A stretch of 64,000 nucleotides of DNA from assembly GCF_000972845.2 (NCBI RefSeq), contig NC_040027.1:16616410-16680409 (forward strand), read 5' to 3'. Each line of letters begins with the position of its first letter. Position 1 is the stretch's first letter. Shown here piece after piece: positions 37,701 to 51,700 of this stretch. A program made the position numbers and the translations under genes. The DNA is from Larimichthys crocea. Lineage: Eukaryota > Chordata > Actinopteri > Sciaenidae. The notes under the pieces are model-generated. The model had not been told where the DNA came from and searched no databases. It saw only the letters and a program-made list of their open reading frames with translations.

Positions 37701-40700
37701 AGATTCCATCAAAGCTGGAACTAAACTTCAATAATTACCAGATAGTGTCTACAAAGGAGCTCAGTCATCTGGGATTAACGGTGAACAGTAAATTGTCAAG
37801 CTCAAAACACCTAGTCATCATGTTCATCAGGGGCAGGCCTAAAAATGGGAGCTTTAAGAAGAATTGCAACTAAATCTAACATAAAGAGTCAAGCTACAAT
37901 CTATAAAGCATTGGTGTGCTATGTCCTCCACCTACTGTAGTCACCTTTGTCGGCTTCACACTGAAAGAAAGTCCTATGAAGTATTGGAGTGGAGGAGGCT
38001 GCTATGTTTTCCCTGCTGTTGAGGTCTTGTACAAAATGCACAGCAACCACTGGACCTCCGCTGGACCTTCTAAGCTCCCTCCACCATGGGCACTGCACCA
38101 CTCAAAGCCTCTTTGGATAAAAGCTTTCGCCAAATGTCTGGGCAAATGCCCTCCCTGAGTTCTGTGCTGGAAAGATAAAAGACTGGGCCTCAAAGCTTTT
38201 AAGGGTGTACACAATGTGTGTACACACGCCTAAAATATATAATTAATTCCATGCAATATTAACAGTAATTATTAAGTATTTGTAATTTGTCTTCAGCTGA
38301 TAAAAGTGGAGTGTGAAACCTGAACCATTAACCTTCAGTATGAAATACAAAATAAACAAAATACACAAAATACAACATTCCACAAAACTAAGCCTCTAGT
38401 GCTGGCTGCTCCACTCTTGAGGCTAATGTACATACAATGCACTGACCATACTGATGTGCCTGACTTTCAGATCCCTGAGCAGACCAGCTGGGCAGCTTGT
38501 GAAGCTCTGCTGCTCGTGCGAGCCTCAGTTTTGCTTACACAAATCAGATTTGGTCGTGCCGAGAGCGTTGGCTGTGTTCTCTGAAAGAACTTGCATGCAC
38601 CATGAACAGGGATACCTTTTGCTGCCACAAAAGCTGTTCACTTTTGCTCCTGGGATTTGTTATGATTCTGATGCAACATGCCTGATTCAAGCTGAAATCT
38701 GAATTTGAGGGACAATGGGCCTTTGTGCAACTGGACATGTTTGCCCTTGAAGATGAAGTTATTGTAAAAGTAATCTAGGGAAGTCTTTAAGAAAGTACTT
38801 TCAATGTGTTTTTACAGTTTGAAATGCAAGGTCACAACATTAATTAAGACACACAGGTGTTCATTCCCCCAGCTGTTTCATCTGGCTCTGAGGAGACTAC
38901 AGCACTGTGTTTAGTTACAAATAGCTTGGATGTGATACGTCACTCAGCAGCAAAATCTTCAGCATGATGTCGTTTTTTTGTTTTGTTTAATCATTTAATT
39001 TCTAACCCTCTCTGTTCCCATTTGTTTGTTTAAGAATTAGCCATAAAATATGAAATATCTATATATGTATATGTGTGTATCATGGAGAACAGGTGCACAT
39101 ATCGAGAAAGACCACTATGTCAAACAGCTCATTAGTTTCATGGTGTTTGTCACCTGGAAGTGTTCTGCATTAATGGTGTAACCATGTTCGACTCCAGCGG
39201 GGGTGTATTGGCACATCCAGCCTGCCTGTGAGTGGGTTGTCTCTGGCTGTGGAGCATCTGCAGTATATTTTGTGTAATATGTACTTGTGCATGTACATCT
39301 TCAGTGTAGGGCAGCACCATGCAACGGAGCATTAGCGTGACTTTGATTACACACTTCTCACATCCTAACAAAGCATCCTTGACACTATGTGCGCCTCACC
39401 ACATATACTCAGCATGGATTCGCATCTCTCTCTCTCTCTCTCTTCCTTGCTTCCTTTCTCTCCTCCCTCACCCCCTTTATCTCCCTGTCTCTCTCTTACT
39501 GCTACTCCAGCCCTGCCTCTCTCTCCCTTGTTTTGTTTAACTTTTATTTCTTCTGCGGCGCTCAGGGAGCGGCACCTGGTGAACATTATTTTCAAAAAGC
39601 ATCATCATGCATCATTGTAAGGATACATGCTCTAATCAGCTGAACCATCTGGCAAACGGCTTATGCACCATCAAGCTTAAATGCTTTGCATCTGTTGATC
39701 AAATGGATGTCTCATTGTTTTCAGAGTAACACCCTTAACCTCTGAGCCTCTTTGTACTTCAGCTTGCTGTCACAAACAAGATTTTTTTTATGTTGCAGAG
39801 GTTATACTGATCATTTAAATAAAAGATTAATGTCACATACTTACCTCAAGATCAGACAGGATTTTTCAGCTAGTAAGCTACTATTGGAGCTTTATGTTAA
39901 TGCAGAGCAATGTGTGTAATTCAGAAAGGTGGCAGTGTAGCCATCAATTGGCAATTGTTCCCATATAGGAAGGAAAGGGGACATTAACCATTCTACCTTG
40001 TATGCTTTTGTACATTTGACACAGCTGGCAAATGGCAGAATTTATAGATTTGTTTCGAGCTCTAATTTGCTTGATGAGCAAACCTAATGCATAAATTACC
40101 ACTCTGTCGAAGCACAGAAGAACTCTGCTCCCAGACCCTAAAAACAGATTCTGATATTACAATGAATTATTCCACTGACTCGTGGCAGACATCCTACAGT
40201 CTCTCAGTAGTGTCAGAGTCTCTTGGCCTACTTATACAGACAGCCTTGCCAGTAATGTTATGTATTCCTTCAATGAACTCTAAATAAGTCATAGCCACAA
40301 GTGTGAAAGGGGAGAGAGAAAATAGCTGTATACCAAAGCAGCAAGCTAGACTACCACTCCTGCAGCTGCTGGCAGCCACACTCAAATTAATGAATGAAGA
40401 AAAGGGAAATAAAACATTTCATATTTATGATAGTCCTTGAAAATTCACGCAAGCCATGCTTTCTCTCAAAGATTAAGAATATATCATATTCAATAATAAA
40501 AGGTAATCAGTCGACTGTAGCTTACACAGAAGCATGTCCGAAAGCAGATAAATGGCACCACTTCATACACATCTGATTCACAGATTTGGAGGCACTCACT
40601 TCTCTTTCTTTCACTCTCCTCTGTCTGCATATCTGAGGCACAAACATATTTTTCTTTGCTAAGCCAAGTTGTTCGCTCCTGTCATTGGCAATTGATACAA

Positions 40701-43700
40701 AATTGCCTTTACAGAGGTAGTTCTGTTTGGCCTTTACAGAATATCTTACAAAATTCAGCAATATTTCCTTTAAGACTAAGGCGTTGATTTTGATCCTGAG
40801 AGGCTACAGTTCAAAAGAGATACAAAAGCAGCACAAACAATACAAGCAGACACACACCCACACACACACACACCCACACACACACACAAACTGAGTTCCT
40901 TGCAATATGGTTGCACTATCTTTCATCAGCACTATTGTGTTGCAAAATACAGGTATGCATGCAGAACACAAAGATCTGAATTGCCATACTGTCAGTGCTT
41001 TGCCCATCAAAATAAGATGCTTCTCAGCAAGACTGAGCTCCACTTTTAATCACTGTCTCTGATTGATTATGCCCGCCCAAAAGTGCACACTTTGCACTGA
41101 AAACATCAACGTGAATATTTGACAAATGCGCCTCCTCTCTAGATATATTGCCCGATGTTGAAAATTATTGCAGATATACTGTACACATAGCTCATGTGTG
41201 TCCACTGGCATGTTCAATCATCTCACTGTATGTACATGTGTTTATCTGGCTTGAGGTAGAGACATGTGTGATTAATAAGGGTCCTGTAGCATTGATTTCC
41301 ACATCTGCTGTCTGTCCTGTTTATTTCAATTCAACTGACTGTTGTGACTGTAAGTAAAGCAGAACCAAACAGGATTCTTACAATAGTCCTTTCTTTGTGT
41401 CTGTGGCTGTAGAAGTGAACAGAATACCTTATGAGATAACTTATGAGAATATTTTTCTTCCCCATAGGAACCACAGTGCAGAGAGAATTTGATATAGTGC
41501 AGCAGGTTTGTAGTAAGAAGCTGAAATCCTGTGATGGCTATAAAGAAAATATAAAAAAAAGGCCGTGTTGCATTGATGGTGGTTCTCTCTCTCTCACACG
41601 CCGATTGGTTTAAAGTTACCAAAGTCATCACCTTAAAAACTCAGTACTTGCAGTGTTGACAAAGTAGGTGAGCGAGGCACAACAAAGACCTGGATACTGT
41701 ATTATTTATTTCGGCTCATGCTTTTGTTGAGTGAAGAATCTTGAAGTTTCCTCTGTCTCAAGGAAAATGAAGCACTGCTGAATAAGCAAATGTTATGCAG
41801 TGGGTAGGTATTTCAAAGTCCTTCCCTTTCCTCTGTAATGTATCTGCATAGGAAGTGTTTGTTATGGAAAACAAAACCAACTGCATGCAGATCATGCACA
41901 AGTGCTTCAAAGCACAAGGTCAAAATACTACAGGGAAATTAGCACCTTATCTGTAAACTTACTTATTGATATTCCTTATTCTGCCGCTGCTATCCCCAAA
42001 TATCTCCTGCATTCACAAACAACATAAACATGCAAATCCTATTGAACGTATTTCTTCATATTAGTCTCTCCTTCTCTCCAGTGGAATAATTTTGGATTAC
42101 CAGTAAGCTGGGAACCCTTTCTCTTGGCCTCGCCGCAGCTCTAGTTTTTTGTTTTTTTTATTCTCACGCTGTGCACACACACATACACGCACACACACAC
42201 ATTGACCTATAACAACCTCACCGGCATATAAAAATACACACACCCACACAAAAACCTACACACACTAACAGCAAGACATTAACACAAGCATACAAGAGAC
42301 AAGAGCGATGCTTGTTGCATCGCCCCCAATCCACAAACACGCACATACACAACCACACACACACACTCACAAAAGCAAAGGGAATGAAACCAAGTGCTCA
42401 CCCAGGGTTTGATGAAACTCACCCGACACCGGGGTCATGGGGGTGGGTGGGAGGCTGTTGATGTTGAGCGCCCCCATCTGGTGGATCTGTGTGGCGGGGA
42501 AAGCCACGCTTGGCGTGAGGTAACCTCCGTGGCTTGCTGCCATGATGGCTGCCTGCTGCTGCATGAGCTAAAGAAGAGGGACACGGAGAGTTGGGTGGAG
42601 GAAAGGAGGGTTGGATGAGGGTGTGCGCCAGAGAGCAGGAGGGAGAACGGGGTGCGAGAGAGGTGAGGGGAGGACAGATGGTAATGAAAAATATAGTAAG
42701 TTTGGAAGGAGTCAGACAAAGACGAGAGAAGGGGAGCAAGAGAGCGAGAAACATAGCAAGGGTAGAACAGAGGGAGGGATGTATGTTGAGGTTGATGGAT
42801 GGATAGTGCATGGGAAGTACAGAGAAAGTAGAGCGGAATAAAAGAAAGGGAAGAAAAAAGAAGCCTGTCAACCTATGTTTAGTGAATCTGTCTATCCTCC
42901 CAGCAGGAAGCCTGTCACCAGCTGCAGAAACGATTTAATAGCTGTCTGTTGGGCTCATACAAATCAAAGCATTGACATGTGCACATTATCTCTGTGCTCA
43001 GGGAACAGGCAAAGTTTGCAGAAGTGCTGCAATGCTTTTTCCTTAAAATTGTCAAACTTCACAATACTCCATTTAGCTGTATAGAAATCCTATAGACATC
43101 TCACACTGTTTCCCCTGGACTCCTCTCTATTTTTTTTTGTCTTGTTTTTTTTTTGTGATGTATTTGTAATGATTGCTGCTCGTAGCATGACGTTCATCCA
43201 AAGTTCAGAATTTGCTTTGTTTTATAATTCAGTCGTAAATCACAAGGCCTGTCTGTGGGCTGCTTTTTCCAAAACAGAATAAGACATTTTGCAAAAAGAA
43301 TATATTCAGGGATGGACCTTCACTAAGTAGTCTTTGCCACAGGAAAAGTGTTTTAGAGACACGCCAAACAACATCTGGGAGGTCGAACTGTGCTCTGTTT
43401 AGAGGTGTCGCTGAATCCAGACTCTGAGTCATTACAACAATATTTTTAAAGCAGGCACAGCTAGCAAGTCAGATCCCAGACCATGTAAGTAATACAGTGT
43501 TAGTCAGAAAATTGCAGTGACAGTCGATTTTCACCCATTGAACAATCCCACAAAGAGATAAAATCAATATCCTTTCATTCGCTCTGCATTTCTACTTAGC
43601 ATCAACTGAGAAGTGAGAGCTGAAACTATTTTCCATCAACCCCACAGAGTGTTTATCCATATGCATAGGACATGCTCACACGCACAGTTGCCCTGCACTG

Positions 43701-45725
43701 CACTCTCTCTCGCTCTCTCCGTCACACACACACACACTCACACACGTACACAAAACATGCATGAAGAGTGATCGAGACTATTTGAGTTTCTGCACTCAGC
43801 TTAAATTCTCCCTGTGAAAGCCACATGCTGAATGCCTATTTCAGAAGAAAATCCATCAATGTTACAATGGCTTTTGCAGCTTGTGAACCAATGGGTTTAT
43901 CTAGGGAATCAACAATCTATGTAGCCATGCAGAACCGTGTAGTATAGGAATACAAACACAACCGAACCAACCTCTTACCCCTGTCTCCATGTCTGTTTAA
44001 TGCTGCATCGCTGCTATGTGTCAGGGGAGCTGCTGATGGCCGTGGCCTGAGAATGACTCGTATAAGCAGAAATCAAACTCCTCTGCCACTGGCACTAATG
44101 CTAATGACGATGTTGTGAGACAGTGGAGGTATAGAATGCCACTCTGCTTGCATTTGCATGGGGACCCTGCAACGGAAAAGCCAATTATTTTCCCTCAATG
44201 CCCCTGTCAGGTAACCTGAAAGCGGCTGTCCCGCTGTAGAATGCCCAGCGCTGGCATCTCATCCATTAGCCACATGCCTCGCCACTGCTATCTATTAACG
44301 CCTTTTGTCATTTGCATAATTTCAATGTGACAAATGGGGATCATCCATTCCTCTCCAAATAAGATGAATTGAGCCTTTAAGAGGGCATAGCTGCAAAAGA
44401 CAGCGAGGGAACAAGAAACTAAACAAAAGCAATGACACAGAGACAAACAAAGAGGTCTAGAGGAGCTGGGGCTCCCTTGCTTTGGCAATGGTGTGACTGC
44501 CCCCCCTATTAGGATGTGAATAGGGTTGGACTTCAGGATGAAGGGTCTGACTGGGCTGGTATTACAGAATAAACACTGTCACACCGCTCACGTTTTTTTT
44601 TTTTTTTTTTTGTCTTTTCTCAGGCTCAGCTCGTTGCTTTCAGAGAAGCCTGGGGACTTAATGCTGATTCGAATAGGTTTGTAGCGTATTCGCTGTGGGC
44701 CCGGTGGCCTTATACACACTACAAACCTGGATGGAGTAATAATGGAGTGGGAGTGAATACTAGCAATTCCAGAATACTAGCCTATCTGCCAGTGCATGTC
44801 TTAAATAATGCAATGCTTAATACCATCCGTCAGATTGTCATGGATAACAACTCTGGCATTCATTGATGCTTCGTTCCAAATTAAAATGCAGCAAATTGGA
44901 AACCCAAGCATGTAATTATGCTGGAATGCAGTGGTTAATACAAACGTCTCTGATAAAAAAATAAAATAAAGAGCAGAAAGTGGAGTGGTTATGTTGACAG
45001 AGATATTCAAAGTCATTCCATTTCTCTTTTCATATGTATATGCTTTTTTCTCTCTCTTCTTTTTCAAAGGCATTATATTCAAAAGCCATTCCCGTTTCTT
45101 TATTTATGCACTACCCAGTAGATAGCAAATGTCTCTGACGGAGACTGAGCAGAAGTGAGTGTTCATCATCACAGACACAACCTTTTCTGCTTCCTCTTGA
45201 AAAGAAAGGAGGTGGGAAAGAAAAGGCAGACAGAAACAAGGGGGACAAAGGAGAAGCGCGCGAGATGAAAGGGAGCAAAGAAAGTTGCCCGCGCTCCAGC
45301 AGCATTCATTTAGTGTCAGACATCTGCTTTTTTATTGCAACCTGATGGCATTACTCTCCCTTGGTGCCAGCAGGCAATCACCTCTTTATCACATGGCAAT
45401 TATCTCAGTAGCGCTGCTCTGTGACTCGCTGACTCTCGGCACTGTCACATGTGACCCCTTACAGCCCAACCAGCCAGGGATGGAGAAAGAGAGAGAGCGA
45501 GAGACAAAGAGGCGAGAGGGGGACAGAGAGAGAGAGAGAGGGGGTAAAAAGGGTTGAAAAAATGAGAGAGAGAGGTAGACAGTAGGTCAATGAGGTGAAC
45601 TAAAAGACTGAAGACAGAAGACTGAAGCTCAAGGGCCTCATTTGTTACCCCATGCTAGCAGGCTGTATTTTCCACAGAAAGATTTTAATAGGTTTTTTCA
45701 TCTGATGCACTTTGTTATGTGCGTA

Positions 45726-45767
<42 letters not shown>

Positions 45768-48700
45768 AGCTAGTCCTCATAAGTATAATACAGCTAAACC
45801 AGGTCACACACTCGTTCGTGTGGGTGTGTGTGTATGTGTGCAGGCAGTTTACACACAGCACAGCCAAATGATGCAGTAATCTGTTACCATCATTTCTCAT
45901 GTGTGCTGTGTTGCAAAAGGCTGCGTTTGAATGTGAGTCCCTCCAACAGGGGGAGATGTTTCCTAATGTGAGTGTACAGTCATCATCCACCCTCTCATCC
46001 ACCCACACATTGTCACTATTAACACCAAGTTAAACCATTTTCTCCTCTCATTTATCTATCTCACACTCAGTCTAATGCATCTTTTAGGGAGGCAAGAGGG
46101 GCAGGGTGCTGGAGGAGCCTTTAAATCTAAAACTTGTCTCTTGTCCTATGACACAGCGTGCAATCCTCCACCTGAGGAGACCAAGGGAAGCTAAAATGGC
46201 TGTCCTCACAAAGAGACGTGGCTTTAAAAGGCGGAGGAAGAAAAGTGACTTGAATCAGATCTAATCGTGTACAAATATGATGTTTGTGTCTTGTGTCTAC
46301 AAAAGGTAATAAAAGCTGGTTTTATTACTTGCATTCCGGGATTCTTGGGAGAACTATTACCACTCACCACTAACACAGGGACGAAACATGGGATCTCACT
46401 CTCTCGCTCTCCTTCGGTTTGTGTTTTATGAAATCACCTTTTTGCAAATAGGATGTCTCCTGTCAGAGCACACCAGTGTCTGTGTCTATCGTGAAAATGG
46501 CACATTTCTCATTTTTGGCATATGTTGTCAGTGTTGTACCCCTCCAATTTGTGTTCAGAGCCCCCTCCTTCTCCTGGTTTGACTAAAATCCAATTTACTG
46601 GCTGTCAGCTCAACTCTATAATCCTATCCACTGCTGTAGTGGAGAGGTAGCTCTTTGAATTTACCATTTACTGTACTGCCTGGTTATAGCTATATATACA
46701 CCATCTCTCCCCACGTCTGTATTCTATACTGTGCCACCTCCTCTTCTCTTGGCCAGTGTACATAGAGAGTGGGTGAACATGTAGTGTGTCTTTGGAGATA
46801 AAGTCCTTTTTCTGTCACTGCAGGTTTTTCGTCTTGGGGGAATACGTGTAGTTTATCTTGCCGTAAAGAAACATTCATCGTATCACTTCAGCACATTCCC
46901 ACTGGCTACAGGGGAATCAAGGCTGCACACCATGTGCATGCAACTAGCACCAATGACTGTAATGTAATCATAACCGCTGCACACGCTGGACACCCACACT
47001 AAAGATAACTAATATTTCCCTTTATTCCACATTATTACGTACCTAGCGGTCCGAACCAGGATTTGGATTCATTAAATAAGTCTTTAGCAAGATGTGAAAA
47101 CAAGAGCCTCGCTGATTATCCATTACTGCCTCTTGTGCAGTCATTGCTTTATCAAAAGTTGGGGTGAGTTTATCTCCAAGGTTGCCTTGCCTCTGAGTTT
47201 CTCCACCATCTTGCTTTATTTGACTAAATACATTATATGGAGGTACATAGCATTCACAGTCTGTGTGATTCATAGTACTAATTTCACCTTCACTAACATC
47301 ATTCATGTATAATCTTTGTGTTGTGAAACCACATATGTGCAATTTCTCCTTCAAATTTAATGGTAATTGATTCTCTCTAATGCTGAAGTATCCCCTGTGC
47401 CCTTGTTACTTTCACACGGAACTCAATTTCCTAACATCATCCTGCTCTTTGTCATATTATATGTGTGTATCAGAGAAAGGAGAGCGAGAGAAAGAACATT
47501 TGCCGCGCAGTGCATGTGAGTGTGTACACTCTTGTGTGCGTCTGTATGAGTCGACACGGGTCTCTGCCACAGTAAATAAGAGTCATGGCCAACCTGAGCG
47601 GGGCACAATGGTCTCCCCGCAGACCGCCACTGCCTTCACCACCCCTTAAACATTTGCATTTCTCCACATTTCCTGGGAAAGGGCTGCATTTCATGAATGG
47701 TAATGAAGGTGGGAGTTTTACTGGAGAGAGCACAAGAGATGGCCTCGCAATTACTCTGGGATGGTCAATTTGCACATTTCACACTGGGTCCCATGGCTGT
47801 GATGTGAAAATGAGGGAAATGGATAAGCCCCCAAGACCTGGCTAACGTCACCAATTAATCCTGGTATTTAGAAACAGCAAAAAATATATAACTTTGACAG
47901 CCAAATAAGTACAGGAAAAAATGAATTTGTGTTCCTCCTCCCCTGTAAATAAATACTCTGTGGATGTTTATGTGAATTTATGCAGTGTGTTGTGACAGGG
48001 GGCCCAGGTTTTTATCTCAGTGCTGGATGGAAAGCTCTTCTTAAATTTCATTTTAGCCAGCTTCAAGTAGGCTGTGCATGCGTGTGCGCGCGTGTGGACT
48101 CTGCCTCAGCAGGGAAGAAGAAAGTTTGTGTGCAGATAAGTTGCCCATGGAATATTCTGAGTCAACTGTGGCCCCTGAAGCATCTCATGGCCCCAGAGGG
48201 AGGGACAGTAGGAGGGAGAGGGGAAGGGTAGAGAAGCAGTGTGATAGAGGATAGAGGGGGGCGCGTGGTGAGAGGGGCTGCATAGGCTGTCTGAACTCAT
48301 CAAAGAGCCATGGGTCTGCTGTGTGTGTATGGTGCCATGCCCTGCGGGGGGGTACAGTGGATGGGGGTAGGAGGGCAAAGGGAAGCTGATGAAGGGGTTG
48401 GAGGGTAGAAGCTAAATGTGTGTGCCTACGTGCTGTGAAAGTCTGAATGCAATGGCATAGCAGCACCGCTTAAGATGAGGAAGAAGTGTTGCTGGTGGAA
48501 GTCATGATGGTTTTGGCAAGTTAATTTTTTACTTATGACAGTGTCGATGAAGTAGAAACTTGAAATAACAAAAGTTCTCTTTAGGTACGATAGAGAAGTT
48601 ATTAACTAAAACATGTCCTGTGTGTGATGTGAATTCTAACACACCAGTGGTCTCACTTCAGCAATACACTAAACTACCTGAAGTGGATTACAGGCCAAAC

Positions 48701-51700
48701 AAAAATGATGTTTTCAGTACTAATTAATTAACAACAAAATAAAAATACTTGTTAAAAGTTGTGGCAAATGTCTATACATACATACATACAGTATGTATTA
48801 AGTCACTCTGTAGTTTTGTTCTTGAAGTTTTTTTAAAGTTGCAGTAGGTAATATTATGTCTTATTAATTCTCTATTAATTCTGGTTGAATTTGACCATTG
48901 CATGTCCCAAACAACATTTAATTGAAGGGTTCATTAAAAATAAAATAACAACATCCGTCTGTGAGCAGCCATCCGTTTATTTTAGGTTTTCAGGACCAAA
49001 CAACTAATTAGTTTTACCTAGCACATAACTAGCCAATCACAGCAGCTCTGTACAAACTGATTTCAGGTGATCAGCTAGCCAGAAGACGTATCACTCTGTT
49101 GGAGTTGTTTGAACTGCAGAAACTGGGTTATACTGAGGTGTTACAAAGTGGGGCTTGTTCAAAGGAACAGTTTCTTAGTTTTCTCTTCTGAGACAGACAT
49201 AACCAGCTGAGTAGAACAGATGTTAGTTGACTAGTTAGTTATAACGGTTGACATGCTTGATGTTCCACTTTTCACTACTCCAGTAGGCAGCACAGAGAGA
49301 GGCAGAAGGCTTTGCGATGTTCAAGTTAATCACAGTGGCTATATCAAATTTAGTTGATGAAACACTGATTAGTTTTCCACCAACTGCTGAGGGAAATAAC
49401 TGGCTACTCAATGCTTTACAATAGTCACCAGCTACTCGCAAACCTTGTCTGCCTGCCATTTGGTGGTAGAAAGATAGAGGACATTAGATCTTTAGAGTTT
49501 TTGGAGAAATCTCCTGAACGGCTGAAAACGACACTATGAGAGCAGGGTTAGTGATAATGAACCAAAATGGTAAAGTTAAAAAACACTAAAATGTTGCTGA
49601 GCTGAGGTGATCTGCACAGTCCAGTAATAATTATGCAATCATCTGCGGGTTCATCAATAAGACTGAAAAGTTTCACATACGCATCCATTATTTATATAAA
49701 AAAATATTGACTGTGATTACGATTATAGCAGCTTCAAGGACATGATAGAAACAAGTAAGTATTCCAACATCTGGAGTTTCAGATTCGGTGAGTAAGTAAA
49801 AGTATATGCAATCAGACAGTACGTATATGTATATAAGAGTCTAATGTGTTTCCATTTGAGTTGTTCTGTCTGTGCTTGTCTTTTCCAACTCACCGCATGT
49901 GCGTAAGAGCTGTAGGTGCTGAAGGGAAGGGCGATGGCTGGGTTAAAGATGCCAAACTGCCCAACCATCTGCTGCATACGTCTGATGGTGCGCTCCTTGT
50001 CTGTGTCGGCAAACTTGACCACCAAGCTGGAGGAAGCACCCTGAGGGGGGAAGAGAAAACAGAAAATCAGAGGAAAGAAGGTGGATACTTAACCCTGCTT
50101 CACTGCAAGCACCTTTAACACCAACACTCAGTCAATCACAGGCTATACATAAATAAACTAACATGAAGAATGCTACTGGTTATTATTTCTGATTTCTTAG
50201 TATGCCGTGTTCATTAGCAACAACAAATGCTGTTAACATCAATATCTAGTGAGCTCCTCTAATCATATGTCAGTTTTTTTTTTTTTTTTAGGGAGTGTAA
50301 CATCATTACACATTTGTATTATTGCAGAGATTCGCACTTCCTTATTTTGTTGCAGGCATACATAAACATGAACCTAACAGAGATATGTGAAGAATAAAAA
50401 TATTCTACTTATTGAGCGAACAGCTCTGTAGGCTGATGTGCAGACAGAAACCATCGGTTCCTTCAATCAGTGTTTAACATATGTACAAAGTCACTCGGGA
50501 CAAAGCAGCCTCGCTGTGCACGACATAAATACTTTATATTCCCCACTAGCTTACCCCCTCCAGTACAGGACATATATGTAACCTTGGTGTTCCCTCCTAC
50601 AGTTAAGGTTAAAAGGATGTGCAATGTACAATCATTTGAAGTAAGAGCTACAATTGGCAGTGGTTCCCATTGACCTTGGTGAAAAGTGTTCTTCAAAGAA
50701 AATGTTGCTTTTTAGGGGCAATTTCTCTCATTTTGTCCTCCGTCTGTTTTAGGCTCCTTCTTCCTCATTGTGGTCATCCCCATCCCCATCCCCATCCATC
50801 CTCTAATCAACAAGATTACCTCTTTCTGTAGCCCAATAATGAAACAGCAGGTGTGTCTGCCACACACCCTTCATTAAGAATCTTCAAATGATTTAGCGCT
50901 ACAGTTGACCTTTTGTGTGCTCCGCCTCTCCTCCCCTCTGCGCCCCCAAACTGGCCAATCGATCCACATAAAAGGCCGAAATATTACTCTGATCTGACAG
51001 TGTAGAAAGGTTGTGTGTCAGTCACGATAAGAGCCCCGCTGGAATTGAGGCAATATTGTCAATAACAGTGGTGACTGGTGAAGTTCCTGGACTAAAGGTT
51101 GGGGGTTGGGGCATTTAAAGGGCTAAAGGGGCATTTCTTGGTTTCTTGGTGTGGTTGGATGTGGGTGAAACCTGGGAGGAGTTGTTGACAATAGGCAAGC
51201 TGTTATAAATGGCAACTTTAATGCTACCTTCGTTTTTATTACATAATTCATTCAAGTTTTTTTTTATTTTCCTTTGTTTGCATTTTCCCTGACTGAGGTC
51301 CCAGGAGCTCTGCTAATAAAAACATCTACAGATAGAAAGAGATGTTTAAAGACAGGCAGTGGATATTTTTCGACTGTAGCTTATAGATTTTATCCTCTCC
51401 CTTTCTCTCTCTTCCCACTTTTCTCAATATCCCCCCCGAGCCCTCTGCTCCTGGCTTGTTTGCTGCCTGAATCGCAGGTTTGAAAGATTGTAGGTGAGTG
51501 GCCAGTCGGTTAGTTGGCTGCCTGACTAAATGGCCGATTGTCTAGTTAGCAGAGTGATTGACTGACGGGCAGGCTAGTTGGCTAGATGTTTAGCTAACTG
51601 GCTGACAGACTAATTGTCCGACCGTCAAGCTTGCTGACAACTGTACTCTGGCCAGCTGACTAACTAATTGTTTTGCTTCTTACTGTATGTGCCATACTGA

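Larger units (their letters stand above)
34491..42422 (-). other. celf5 intron (7,932 bp)
   Basis: Longest intron in view. It contains a UG repeat near the 3' exon, a mixed triplet repeat (37,650), a possible relic of a mobile element (37,520-38,160), a 13-base inverted repeat pair (35,364 and 35,481), a CA-rich stretch (40,849) and CA-rich blocks just inside the donor (42,173-42,371). No exon supported. Confidence 0.8.
42568..49893 (-). other. celf5 intron (7,326 bp)
   Basis: No exon is supported. Includes a CA block (43,723-43,751), poly(T) near 44,595-44,612, GA-rich tracts (45,485-45,545) and a GT repeat (45,729). The 43,980-44,310 and 45,300-45,480 blocks are unique-looking, carry POU/homeodomain-like sites and are candidates for conserved elements. 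The remainder is unremarkable. Confidence 0.75.

Noticed and set aside
42419..42871. 150-codon frame overlapping the 145-nt celf5 exon in another frame
   Set aside because: The exon's proper frame gives the CELF linker; this one is a shifted reading extended through CT-rich intron.
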